64,000 bases of DNA from positions 124,001 to 188,000 of the forward strand of contig CAMBXO010000004.1 in the NCBI GenBank assembly GCA_945871915.1, given 5' to 3'. This document shows positions 25,771 through 34,517 of the stretch, in pieces. The position numbers were made by a program, and so were the translations under genes. The notes under the pieces were generated by a model. It was not told where the DNA came from. It saw only the letters and a list, made by a program, of their open reading frames with translations, and did not search any database. How positions within the stretch are numbered: the first letter of the stretch is position 1; each line of letters starts with the position of its first letter. This stretch comes from Singulisphaera sp. GP187. GTDB lineage: Bacteria > Planctomycetota > Phycisphaerae > Phycisphaerales > SM1A02.

Positions 25771-28080
25771 ATGGCCACCTTGATGCCACCTCATTTCATC
25801 TCCGTGTTCGTGCTCACCGCCACGTCATGTGTGGCTGGTGTTGCTTTGGCTGCCACGGCTCCTGCAGCAAGTGGACCTGCTGCAAAGACTTCCAGTCGCA
25901 ATGTCATGGGTCATGGCGCTATCGCTGGTCCATTGAATCAACAGGAAGTCACGGCCAGTTACACCCGCCGATATGCCCTGGAGTTTGCGGCCGCGCCAGT
26001 CACCCTGCTGCCGCCCATTGATGAAGTGGACATGATGCTTGAGGATGACAACATGCCGCAACCGGCGCCGCTGCGGTTTGCTGTGCAGCGACCGATCGAC
26101 GTTTCGATTTCGGATGGTCAATGGATCAATGTTCCTGGCGGACGCATCTGGCGTTTGGATGTCGAAGGCATTGGATCACTGAACACTCGCATGCACCTAA
26201 GCGGCCTAGACCTTGGTGAAGGTCAGGAAATTTTCCTTGACTCCGCAAGTGATGCCAATGATTCGGTCGGACCGTTGACTGGCAAGGGCGATTTTTCAAA
26301 TGGTGAAGCGTGGGGTGCTTTCACTCCGGGTGCCGTGGCTCGCATCGAATGGTTCGTGCCCGAAGGCTCCAATCCAACCACACTTCCGTTTGAAACGGCT
26401 GAGTATTCGCAGGGCTATCGAGACATCTTTGGCATATTTGCCGATGAGGTTTCCATGTTGGCTCAGTGCCACAACGATCCTGTGTGCTACGCATCGTGGA
26501 CCAACCAGTCGAATGCCGCAGCCAAGATGACTTTCACAAGCGGCGGCGGCAGTTACCTCTGCTCTGGTCAGCTCATGGCGACCACCGCCGCAGATGAGAC
26601 CCCATATTTCAGCACGGCCTACCACTGCATTAGCACACAGACGGAAGCCAACAGTTTGAATGCGCGGTTCTTCTACCGAGCCAGCACCTGCAACGGATCC
26701 AACAACGCAGGAACCAATGTGGTGGGTGCCGATCTTGTCTCGACTTATTCCGCGAGTGATGCAACGCTGCTCATGATTCGAGGGGCACTGCCATCGTCGG
26801 TCTACTGGGTGGGATCGTTGACCACCAACCCCGCCACCACCACGCCCATCGTCAGCATTCACCACCCCGGTGGCGCCGAACAGGACATCAGTTTTGGAAC
26901 CAAGACGTACACCACCGCCAATTGCGGATCGCCCTCCTCCAACTGGCATCGAGTTGGATGGACGACCGGGATTACCGAGGGTGGCAGCAGCGGATCGGCA
27001 CTGTATGTGGAGAGTTCGCAATTGCTTTGTGGATTGCTGACTTGCGGAACCAGCAGTTGCACCATTACCGCTGGTTGGGACGGTTACAGCCGCTGGGATC
27101 TCGCGATGGGAACCGGTGGGTTCTCTTCCTTTATCGCAGCAGGCACTGACGATACGCAGGAGCCAAATGACAGTTGCGCTGCGGCTCGCCTACTCACGCC
27201 GGCCACCTATTCCGCTCTTGTTGTGAAGCGCCTCGACAGCGATTGGTACGCGATCGATGTACCCATTGGCAGCACGCTTGTGTTGAGCAGTACCTACACC
27301 CACACCAATGGCGATGTGGACTTTCGATTGTGGAGCGGTTGCGGCGGCACCCTGCTGCAAGATCGCACCGGCAATGTGAACAATGAAGGCTTTACCTATG
27401 TGAATACCAGCAGTTCCACGCGACTTCTGTTGGAGGCCTATCTGAGCACGGACACACGAAATGATTACTCGATGATCTTTAGCGTGACCACGCCAGCGCC
27501 AGCCAACAACGAGTGCAGCGGAGCAACCACATGCACCGATGGCACTGTTGGATTCAGTACGGCAGGCGCTACCAACTCTAGTTACACCATCCCAGCAAGT
27601 TGCAATGTTGGCGGTGGAACGGCCATCAATAAAGATGTGTGGTTTGGATACACCGCCAGTTGCACTGGCACCGCCACCGCGAGCACCTGTGGGCAGGCTG
27701 GCTTTGATACCAACATTGCGGTCTACAGCGGTCCGTCGTGCCCTGGAGCTTCATCGACGGTGCTTGCATGTAATGACAATGGAAGCGGTTGCTCCGGAAG
27801 CACCAGTTCGGTGTATTGGGATGCGGTCGCTGGACAAACCTATTTCATCCGAGTCGGCAGCCCCGGAACCGGCAGCGGCAGCGGCAGCCTGACGATGAGT
27901 TGCGTCAATCTTTGCCCAGCCGATCTTGATGGCGACAGTGCGGTGGGCGGAAGCGATGTGGCACTCTTGCTGCTTGACTTTGGTCCGTGCGCCGGTTGCA
28001 GCGCTGATCTCGATGGAGATAACGATGTGACCGGTTCCGATCTGGCGTACTTGCTGCTTGATTTCGGCAACTGCCCCTAA
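25771..28080 (+). CDS. Secreted trypsin-like serine protease with dockerin-like repeats
   Basis: 769 residues. A signal peptide is followed by a ~200-residue N-terminal beta domain, then a chymotrypsin-fold protease with the triad visible: His in STAYHCIS, Asp in SASDATLLMI, Ser in TEGGSSGSALY. Cys-rich pairs suggest disulphides, and the layout resembles lysyl endopeptidase-type proteases. Next come a pre-peptidase C-terminal-like domain (DDTQEPNDSC...DWYAIDVP...RLWSGCG), a second beta domain (WFGYTASCTG...NIAVYSG) and two calcium-loop repeats (ADLDGDSAVGGSDVALLLLDFG and DLDGDNDVTGSDLAYLLLDFG). AGAAGGA precedes the ATG. Exported, probably calcium-stabilised; the repeats are characteristic of Phycisphaerales surface proteins. 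Confidence 0.9.
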   Translation: MATLMPPHFISVFVLTATSCVAGVALAATAPAASGPAAKTSSRNVMGHGAIAGPLNQQEVTASYTRRYALEFAAAPVTLLPPIDEVDMMLEDDNMPQPAPLRFAVQRPIDVSISDGQWINVPGGRIWRLDVEGIGSLNTRMHLSGLDLGEGQEIFLDSASDANDSVGPLTGKGDFSNGEAWGAFTPGAVARIEWFVPEGSNPTTLPFETAEYSQGYRDIFGIFADEVSMLAQCHNDPVCYASWTNQSNAAAKMTFTSGGGSYLCSGQLMATTAADETPYFSTAYHCISTQTEANSLNARFFYRASTCNGSNNAGTNVVGADLVSTYSASDATLLMIRGALPSSVYWVGSLTTNPATTTPIVSIHHPGGAEQDISFGTKTYTTANCGSPSSNWHRVGWTTGITEGGSSGSALYVESSQLLCGLLTCGTSSCTITAGWDGYSRWDLAMGTGGFSSFIAAGTDDTQEPNDSCAAARLLTPATYSALVVKRLDSDWYAIDVPIGSTLVLSSTYTHTNGDVDFRLWSGCGGTLLQDRTGNVNNEGFTYVNTSSSTRLLLEAYLSTDTRNDYSMIFSVTTPAPANNECSGATTCTDGTVGFSTAGATNSSYTIPASCNVGGGTAINKDVWFGYTASCTGTATASTCGQAGFDTNIAVYSGPSCPGASSTVLACNDNGSGCSGSTSSVYWDAVAGQTYFIRVGSPGTGSGSGSLTMSCVNLCPADLDGDSAVGGSDVALLLLDFGPCAGCSADLDGDNDVTGSDLAYLLLDFGNCP

Positions 28081-28114
28081 GTCCGTCGGCTACGCAAGCG
28101 ATTGCACGATCTGT

Positions 28115-28132
28115 GCACGATTCACGTCGTGC
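28115..28132. terminator. Possible hairpin between convergent genes
   Basis: GCACGA (28115-28120) and TCGTGC (28127-28132) form a perfect 6-bp stem with a 6-base loop, in the 51-base gap between the protease gene and the convergent RNA helicase gene. The T-rich tract after it (TATTTG) is weak, so if it terminates at all it is not a canonical intrinsic terminator. Confidence 0.25.
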
Positions 28133-29937
28133 TATTTGCGGATTCCAAGGTCTCGATTCACCTTCACCTTGCGGCCCCGAATCGTGGCACCTCGCAATGC
28201 CTTGATCACGCGGGCCACATCCGGTTCCGGCAATTCCACAATGGAGTAACTCTCGGCAATTTCAATGCCGCCGATCCCACGCGGATTGACATCGGCCTCA
28301 TTGGCGATCGCACCCACAAGGTCGGCGGGCCGAATACCCATACGGGTTCCCGCTCCGATGTAAATGCGAGTCATGGCGCCTGCCGCCTGCTTTTCGCCGG
28401 AGTCGCGGCCCGCAAACTTGCCTCCACGCGGGGCGTCCCATCCACGAGTTTTTTTCTCTGGACGGCCTTCGCCACCATCAAACTTTTTCTTGCTGGGCTT
28501 GCCGTCAGACTTTTTCTCTCGTCGAGCACCATCTCGCGGCGCGGACTCTGAATAGCCCTCTCGTTGAAATGTTCGGGGCTTCGAAAAATTCTCGGTGGAA
28601 GGAATATCCAACTCATCTTCCTGCGCGGCATCCCCTGCTTCCGCTTCATGCGCCATTCGCACGGCGGCGGCGGCGACTTCTAATGGATCAAATTCTGTCG
28701 CCAATGAATCCACGACAGTACGAAATCCCTCCAGACCTCCGGCGGTCAGCACTGCACGGAGTGCGTCCTTGGTTCCGTCAAGGCGACGCGCCTTCACATC
28801 TCGTGGAGACGGAACTGATGCAATGAGAATCTTTTGCTTGGTGAGCGATTCAATGTTGCGCAGCAATCGTTGTTCGCGAGGTGATGCAAAGGTGATCGCC
28901 GCCCCTTCTCGACCGGCTCGACCCGTGCGACCAATGCGATGCACATAACTTTCTGGTGAGGCCGGAACATCAAAGTTGAACACATGCGTGATGTGGTCGA
29001 TATCAATGCCGCGAGCTGCGACATCTGTTGCCACAAGTAGGTCCACCGTCGCCCCGCGAGCTTTTTTCATCACCCGATCACGCTCTCGCTGCGACATGCC
29101 GCCGTGCAAGGCCTCCACTCGATATCCGCGACCCGCAAGCCGCCCAGCCAATTCGTCAACCTCCAGCCGAGTTCGGCAGAAAATAAGTGCCAGCGTCGGG
29201 GACTCAAGGTCCAACACGCGGCCAAGTGCCGCAACCTTGTGCGCGCGCGGAACGATATACGCCGTTTGCTTGACATTGGGCATGGAACCCTTGGTTGCCT
29301 TGTCACGCGGAATCAGAATGCGAGCAGGATTTTTTAGATGTCGCTCAGCAATCGAGGCAATGCGAGGTGGAAGTGTGGCGGAGAACAATGCCGTCTGCCG
29401 TGTCGTGGGCGTGGCTTTCAGAATGGCTTCAAGGTCTTCTGCAAAACCCATGTCCAACATTTCGTCTGCTTCGTCAAGCACCACGGATTGCAGTGAGCTC
29501 AGGTCGAGGGTTCCTCGCCGAAGATGATCCAGTGCGCGGCCCGGTGTAGCCACCACAACATGCGCGCCGCGTTTCAGGCCCATGATTTGTCTGTGAAACT
29601 CTTGCCCACCGTAAATCGGAACCACCGTGGCACGAAGTCCCTTGCCGTATTTGTGAAAAGCCTCCGAAACCTGAACCGCCAGTTCGCGAGTGGGCACCAG
29701 AATCAAGACAAACGGTTTCAGTGGCGGTGGCTTTGTTCCCGCGACCCGCTGTAACAATGGCAAAGCGAACGCGGCGGTTTTTCCAGTTCCCGTAGCCGCC
29801 TGTCCAAGAAGATCACGACCCTCCAACAATGGCGGAATGGCGGACTTTTGAATTGGTGTTGGCTCCTCGTAGCCAAGCGCCGCGAGCTCTGCAAGAAGTT
29901 CTGGGCCAAGACCAAGTTCGGCGAACGGTGCGTTCAT
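28132..29937 (-). CDS. DEAD-box RNA helicase (DeaD/CsdA-like)
   Basis: 601 residues. The RecA1 domain shows the Q motif (GYEEPTPIQKSAIPPLL), motif I AATGTGKT, PTRELA, GGQEF, TPGRALDH, DEAD in VLDEADEMLDMGF, and SATLPP. RecA2 has IFCRTRLEVDEL, ATDVAARGIDI and HRIGRTGRAGREG. After a ~100-residue Lys/Glu/Gly-rich linker the C-terminus carries a DbpA-type RNA-binding domain (RIYIGAGTRMGIRPADLVGAI...SYSIVELPE), as in cold-shock helicases involved in ribosome assembly and mRNA decay. No neighbour shares an operon. Confidence 0.95.
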   Translation of the reverse strand: MNAPFAELGLGPELLAELAALGYEEPTPIQKSAIPPLLEGRDLLGQAATGTGKTAAFALPLLQRVAGTKPPPLKPFVLILVPTRELAVQVSEAFHKYGKGLRATVVPIYGGQEFHRQIMGLKRGAHVVVATPGRALDHLRRGTLDLSSLQSVVLDEADEMLDMGFAEDLEAILKATPTTRQTALFSATLPPRIASIAERHLKNPARILIPRDKATKGSMPNVKQTAYIVPRAHKVAALGRVLDLESPTLALIFCRTRLEVDELAGRLAGRGYRVEALHGGMSQRERDRVMKKARGATVDLLVATDVAARGIDIDHITHVFNFDVPASPESYVHRIGRTGRAGREGAAITFASPREQRLLRNIESLTKQKILIASVPSPRDVKARRLDGTKDALRAVLTAGGLEGFRTVVDSLATEFDPLEVAAAAVRMAHEAEAGDAAQEDELDIPSTENFSKPRTFQREGYSESAPRDGARREKKSDGKPSKKKFDGGEGRPEKKTRGWDAPRGGKFAGRDSGEKQAAGAMTRIYIGAGTRMGIRPADLVGAIANEADVNPRGIGGIEIAESYSIVELPEPDVARVIKALRGATIRGRKVKVNRDLGIRK

Positions 29938-30013
29938 TGCGAAAGGTTAGCCGCGCGTCGGCAGGCGCGGGACTGATTCCATCAACTTCCTTTCACTTGC
30001 GATCCAACACCAA

Positions 30014-30523
30014 CTACCAATGCACATCGCTGTTGTCATCAACAATCGCGTAGAAGCCATCCCCTTCACGGCGCAACTTGCCTGCATCCGCAAGAGCCTC
30101 CCAGACTTCGATGGGAATTTCCCGTGGTGGAACCATGGATTGAATCCGATGGTTGGCTCCGCCGCTCATCGGACCGACACCGAGTTTGGATTCTGCATCC
30201 AGTTGAGCAAACTTGACACGGCGCCGAAAGATTTTCATGGCGTGGTGCATCGCAGCGGGGTCGACCGCCTTTCGTGTTGCCGCGGGCGGTGCGTCAATGG
30301 TCGCTGGTGGCTCTTCGCCTCGTACCAGCGACAGCGTGCGATGCAGATCAGCAAGATCTCGCGAGGCAACGAGCCGCATGATGGCCTTCGGATCCACCTT
30401 GGCTTTCAGAAGCAATTTGTGCAGGGCTCCCCAATGCGGGCCCGCGGTGGCGGCATCACTTGTTTCAATGGCCTGTGCCTTGGCGGCAATTTCGGCGAGC
30501 AAAGATTCTGGGGGCGGTGCCAT
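30014..30523 (-). CDS. Hypothetical protein, 169 aa
   Basis: No family recognised. The protein is soluble, with an Ala-rich helical N-terminal half (SLLAEIAAKAQAIETSDA, LLLKAKVDPKAIMRLVASRDL), a basic stretch (HHAMKIFRRRVKFAQLDAESK) and a C-terminal region (IPIEVWEALADAGKLRREGDGFYAIVDD) that looks like a small winged-helix or structural tail. The start codon ATG at 30523 has no strong ribosome binding site. It is 33 bases from the ACT-domain gene on the same strand, so it may be the last member of that short operon. Confidence 0.65.
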   Translation of the reverse strand: MAPPPESLLAEIAAKAQAIETSDAATAGPHWGALHKLLLKAKVDPKAIMRLVASRDLADLHRTLSLVRGEEPPATIDAPPAATRKAVDPAAMHHAMKIFRRRVKFAQLDAESKLGVGPMSGGANHRIQSMVPPREIPIEVWEALADAGKLRREGDGFYAIVDDNSDVHW

Positions 30524-30555
30524 GGACGGTCACTCTATCAATGTCAGCGGACACA

Positions 30556-30990
30556 TCACATCTGTGGCTGGAATCCTGCCGCGTCAAGGATGGCTGCCGC
30601 GCGATGAACATCTGCTGCCTTCACAAAAACAAGGTCTCGAGTGAAAGTCGATACCAGCAGAATGTCGATGTCGGCGTCACGCATCGGGACAGCAATCGCA
30701 GCAAGAAACCCAACGCAATAAACGGGATTCGAACAGGTGATCGAAAACATGCGCCAACGCTCGGGATTCCTCGAAATAATGGTGAGATCGGCCAGTCCTT
30801 CGTCGGTGGTGGCCACGGTGATTTCAAATGCATCCTGACACACAAAGTGGTGCCGCTCGGGGTGACCAACATGCGATGCCTTGACATAGTGCAGCGTCTC
30901 TGGCTCTAAACGACAGGGACTACCGTCAATAATTTTCTGCGTGCTTTTCGGAGTCTCTCGGTGCGCTCCGACACGCGTCTGGTCATCCAT
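30556..30990 (-). CDS. ACT-domain protein
   Basis: 144 residues. The last ~75 residues (ITCSNPVYCVGFLAAIAVPMRDADIDILLVSTFTRDLVFVKAADVHRAAAILDAAGF) match an ACT-type ligand-binding fold of the CASTOR/ACT_7 kind: beta-alpha-beta with 'GFLAAIA.PM..A.I.I...STF..D...V'. Such small proteins probably sense amino acids. The N-terminal 65 residues look like a second, degenerate ACT module. Its ATG shares one base with the stop of the OsmC gene (TGATG), so translation is coupled. Ligand unknown. Confidence 0.75.
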   Translation of the reverse strand: MDDQTRVGAHRETPKSTQKIIDGSPCRLEPETLHYVKASHVGHPERHHFVCQDAFEITVATTDEGLADLTIISRNPERWRMFSITCSNPVYCVGFLAAIAVPMRDADIDILLVSTFTRDLVFVKAADVHRAAAILDAAGFQPQM

Positions 30991-31400
30991 CAGCCACTCC
31001 AGACAAATTCAATTGGAGCGTCGATTTCCGCCGCCAGACTCTTGTGGACCGGGCACGACTTCGCTGCGGTTTCCAACACGGATCGCTTCGGATGATCCGG
31101 AGGCAATGGAACAACGACCCGCGTGATCAATTTGGCAATGCGGCGAGGCGGGGCCGCGGACATTTCCTTTTGCGTTGTTGCGGTCACACCCTCCATCGGC
31201 ACCCCGTGAGCCTTCGCGGCAATCGCCATGATGGTGAGGGCGCACGAGGATAAAGCCGCACCGACAAGATCCGTCGGAGAAAAGTATTCCCCCTTGCCAT
31301 GATTGTCCTTGGGCGCGTCGGTCACAAGCGTTGCACCAGATGGGTCGTGCGTCACCGTGCATCGGAGATTGCCGTCATAGCGTGCGGAGACATTAAGCAT
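30990..31400 (-). CDS. OsmC-family protein (putative peroxiredoxin)
   Basis: 136 residues from the ATG at 31400, which has a textbook AAGGAGGA 8 bases upstream; an upstream in-frame GTG is less likely. The fold signature is complete: FSPTDLVGAALSSCALTIMA with the first reactive Cys, then AKSCPVHKSL with the second. OsmC/Ohr proteins reduce organic hydroperoxides with the paired cysteines. This member looks closer to the YhfA-like group than to Ohr by length and spacing, but that is a judgement from motifs. It is coupled to an ACT-domain gene, an unusual pairing. Confidence 0.9.
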   Translation of the reverse strand: MLNVSARYDGNLRCTVTHDPSGATLVTDAPKDNHGKGEYFSPTDLVGAALSSCALTIMAIAAKAHGVPMEGVTATTQKEMSAAPPRRIAKLITRVVVPLPPDHPKRSVLETAAKSCPVHKSLAAEIDAPIEFVWSG

Positions 31401-31486
31401 GTGTGTTCCTCCTTGTGTCAATGGACTCACATCGAGGGTTGAAGTCAGTCACGTCTAAACCATTCAGCGTACTCTCTTGAACTGCG

Positions 31487-33052
31487 ATGCAGCCACGATG
31501 TGATGTAGGCGACGGCCATCCAAGCATATTTTCCGCGATCCTGGGGGTCGGGGCGGTGGTGGCATGTGCCTTCATTCTGGCTTGGCCTTTGTTTGGAGGC
31601 ATGATCGCAATCAACGATGACATCAAATTTATCCGGGTTCCAGCACATTCCCAACCCATCACCAAACAGATCGCAACGGCGTGGACAAGCTCACCTAGTT
31701 TCCGTCCATTGGAAATTCTGGTGGCCGCGGGCTGCGATGAGCGAACGCTCGCGTGCCCTACGGTGATGCCAGTGCAAGCAATCGGAATGGCACTGCTGAT
31801 CGCGGCCGTTTTTGCCATAGCCAGAATCACTCTCCCGAATCGACCATGGGTTGCGCCCATTGCCCTCATGTGGATTTCGATTTCACCCTCCACCACTTTT
31901 TCTCTTTGGCAAATGGATGCGTGTTCGCAAACATGGTCCGCCGCACTCGGTTCGTGGGCGTTTGTGCTGTGTTGGCGATCGTTGCTCGCCGCGAAGTCTG
32001 GCCGCATTGCGTGGCGGTTCCTCGCGCTGCTCACACTGGTGATGTTGATCGGCGTGAATATCAAGGAAACTTTTTACGGCTGGAGCGCGGGGATCGGAAT
32101 TGTTTTCATCGGCGCTCTGCTTCGGCTTTTGGTGACCGATCGCAATGCAGCCTTGCGAGGTGCAATTGCATTGCTGCCGGTTGTTGCACTTCCATTGGCC
32201 CACGCGTTCTTGCGATGGCGTTTCGGCGGGCTGCTTCACGCCCCTGATTCGGCAGTGGACTCTCGCTACACCATGGAACTGGGAATGAATCTGTTCAACA
32301 ATGCCGTCCATTCGATCGCGGGATCCATCGGTACTGGTTCGTTCGCGCTCCTTGTGGATGACCATGCGCCGTGGGTGCTGCGAGGCCTACCCATTCTTGC
32401 GGCGCTCGCCGAACTCGCGTTACTGGTGGCATTCGTGGAATTTTGCGTGCTTCACCATGGTCGCCAAGCGTGGCTTCGCTACGGGCCGGTCGCCGCCTTT
32501 CTTGCCGCTGCATTCATTTCGCTCGGTGTCACGCTTCCGATGAGTTCTGTCTCAGAACTCTATAGCTTCGGTGCAAATGTAAGTTTTGGAGTCCTGCTCG
32601 GCGTCGTCATCACCGAATTATGGAATGAGCCTTCTGTAGAGGCACATCGCATCACCCGCGCTGTAGCGGTGATCTGCGGGAGCATGGTGCTTTCCATCGG
32701 CCTGTACGGATTGGTTTGTCGCGCACAACAGAGCCATCATCTGTGGAAGTGCGCAGCAGCAGCCAATGAACAAATCATTTCCTTTATGGATTCACGGCCA
32801 GATCCAAAGCCCTATCAAGCGGCTCCGATGTCCATTCTGTTATTTGAAGAACCCTATCGAATGGAACGCTCGTACGGCGCGTTCATCATGCCCACAGCGC
32901 AAGCCCTTGCCATGATTCACACCATGGAGTGGATGAACCAACTGCATCCACGGCACATCACAACCATGTCGTATGAGCTGCCCAGCGCAACGCCGACACC
33001 GTACGAGTTACTGATTGATTGCAATTCCATGTCTAAAGCGAATAGCTGGTAG
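31487..33052 (+). CDS. Polytopic membrane protein, possibly GT-C glycosyltransferase-like
   Basis: 521 residues with about ten hydrophobic helices (for example IFSAILGVGAVVACAFILAWPLFGG, AIGMALLIAAVFAIARI, WVAPIALMWISISP, FLALLTLVMLIGV). The first luminal loop has an acidic NDDIKF motif, as in GT-C transferases that use lipid-linked sugars, but no conserved catalytic set can be confirmed. The C-terminal ~130 residues are soluble, with SILLFEEPYRMERSYGAF. The start at 31487 is the first ATG; the hydrophilic first ten residues make it plausible. It is alone between divergent OsmC and the pyrimidine operon. Confidence 0.65.
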   Translation: MQPRCDVGDGHPSIFSAILGVGAVVACAFILAWPLFGGMIAINDDIKFIRVPAHSQPITKQIATAWTSSPSFRPLEILVAAGCDERTLACPTVMPVQAIGMALLIAAVFAIARITLPNRPWVAPIALMWISISPSTTFSLWQMDACSQTWSAALGSWAFVLCWRSLLAAKSGRIAWRFLALLTLVMLIGVNIKETFYGWSAGIGIVFIGALLRLLVTDRNAALRGAIALLPVVALPLAHAFLRWRFGGLLHAPDSAVDSRYTMELGMNLFNNAVHSIAGSIGTGSFALLVDDHAPWVLRGLPILAALAELALLVAFVEFCVLHHGRQAWLRYGPVAAFLAAAFISLGVTLPMSSVSELYSFGANVSFGVLLGVVITELWNEPSVEAHRITRAVAVICGSMVLSIGLYGLVCRAQQSHHLWKCAAAANEQIISFMDSRPDPKPYQAAPMSILLFEEPYRMERSYGAFIMPTAQALAMIHTMEWMNQLHPRHITTMSYELPSATPTPYELLIDCNSMSKANSW

Positions 33053-33200
33053 GTCGCTCTGACAACTTGGTAAGAAAGAGCGTCTCGTGCACCACACGAA
33101 ATAGTCTTTCGTCGATCACCGGGTTTCAGAAGTGGCTGACTGCGTGTACGCTTTCAATTCACTGCATTTCTATGCAGTTTGCAGCACGCCAACGCATTCC

Positions 33201-34517
33201 ATGACCGCACCGCTTTCAACGCAACGCTCTGAGACTGTCTTTCAGGACTTCAAACTTCCCCTGCACCGGGATGCCGCGGTTGCCGAAGCCAATCGGTGCT
33301 TGTTTTGCAGCGATGCTCCGTGCATTCAAGCCTGTCCAACTGCCATCGACATTCCTCAGTTCATCCGCAAGATCGCCACAGACAATGTGCATGGCTCCGC
33401 GGCGACCATTTTTGATTCCAATATTCTTGGAATGAGTTGCTCGCGCGTGTGCCCGGTGGAAGTGCTCTGCGTTGGCTCGTGTGTCTACAACCACCTTGAA
33501 CAACCGCCCATTGCCATCGGCAAGTTGCAGCGGTACGCCACCGACCTTGCCTTTGAAAACGGGTGGAAGTTTTTTACGGCTGGCCCATCCACCGGCAAGC
33601 GTGTGGCGCTGATTGGTTCTGGTCCAGCAAGTCTTGCGGCGGCGCATCAGCTGCGACGCTTCGGTCACGCCTGCACCATTTTTGAGAAACGATCGACGGT
33701 TGGCGGCCTGAACAGCACCGGCGTGGCCCCCTACAAAATGAAAGCGGATCGAAGTTTGGACGAGGTGGAGTGGATTCTTTCGATCGGTGGCATTGAAGTG
33801 AAGACCGACGTCAGTGTGGGCACCGACATTTCGCTGACGTCATTGGAAAAAGATTTTGATGCAATCTTTGTTGGCGTTGGCCTAGGTGCCGACACGGCTT
33901 TGGGTGTTCCCGGTGAGTCGCTCGCGGGTGTTCATGGGGCCGTGAGCTGGATTGAATCCATGAAACTGGGTTCCGTTGGAATGGCCGCCGTGCAACGAGC
34001 CGTTGTGATTGGTGGTGGAAATACCGCGATTGATGCTGTGCGGGAAACCTTGGGGCTTGGAATTCCAAGTGTGACCATGCTGTATCGCGGAACGCACTCT
34101 GGCATGAGCGGCTATTCCCATGAATGGAAGGCCGCCATGGAACAGGGCGCGCAGGCAGTGTGGCAATCGGTCGCAACAGCAATTGAAGGAAACGGGCGCG
34201 CTCAGCGTGTGAAATGTGTGCAAGTGGACGACCACAAAGCACCGATTGCTGCAAGCGACTTCACACTGCAGGCCGATTTGGTGCTGATTGCAATTGGTCA
34301 ATCCAAACTTGCGTCCATGCTCTCCAGCCTCTCGGGGATCTGTATCGACAAGGGTTGCATTCGTGTGGACACAAACGGATTCACCGGCCGCGACAAGTGG
34401 TTTGCCGGAGGCGACTGCGCAAACGGTGGTAAAGAAGTCGTGAACGCAGCAGCCGAAGGAAAGGCTGCCGCCATGTCGATCAATCATCACCTGATGGGAC
34501 ACCACGCTCATGCCTGA
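33201..34517 (+). CDS. preT: Dihydropyrimidine dehydrogenase (NAD+) subunit PreT
   Basis: 438 residues from the ATG at 33201. An N-terminal double iron-sulfur domain shows Cys clusters (CLFCSDAPCIQACP and CSRVCPVEVLCVGSC). Next come two Rossmann folds: FAD site VALIGSGPASLAAAHQLRR and NAD(P) site AVVIGGGNTAIDAVRE, ending in GGDCANGGKEVVNAAAEGKAAA. This is the flavin subunit that passes electrons between NADH and PreA. PreTA catalyses reversible reduction of uracil or thymine to the dihydro form. It is the first gene of a catabolic run and overlaps preA by 8 bases. Confidence 0.93.
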   Translation: MTAPLSTQRSETVFQDFKLPLHRDAAVAEANRCLFCSDAPCIQACPTAIDIPQFIRKIATDNVHGSAATIFDSNILGMSCSRVCPVEVLCVGSCVYNHLEQPPIAIGKLQRYATDLAFENGWKFFTAGPSTGKRVALIGSGPASLAAAHQLRRFGHACTIFEKRSTVGGLNSTGVAPYKMKADRSLDEVEWILSIGGIEVKTDVSVGTDISLTSLEKDFDAIFVGVGLGADTALGVPGESLAGVHGAVSWIESMKLGSVGMAAVQRAVVIGGGNTAIDAVRETLGLGIPSVTMLYRGTHSGMSGYSHEWKAAMEQGAQAVWQSVATAIEGNGRAQRVKCVQVDDHKAPIAASDFTLQADLVLIAIGQSKLASMLSSLSGICIDKGCIRVDTNGFTGRDKWFAGGDCANGGKEVVNAAAEGKAAAMSINHHLMGHHAHA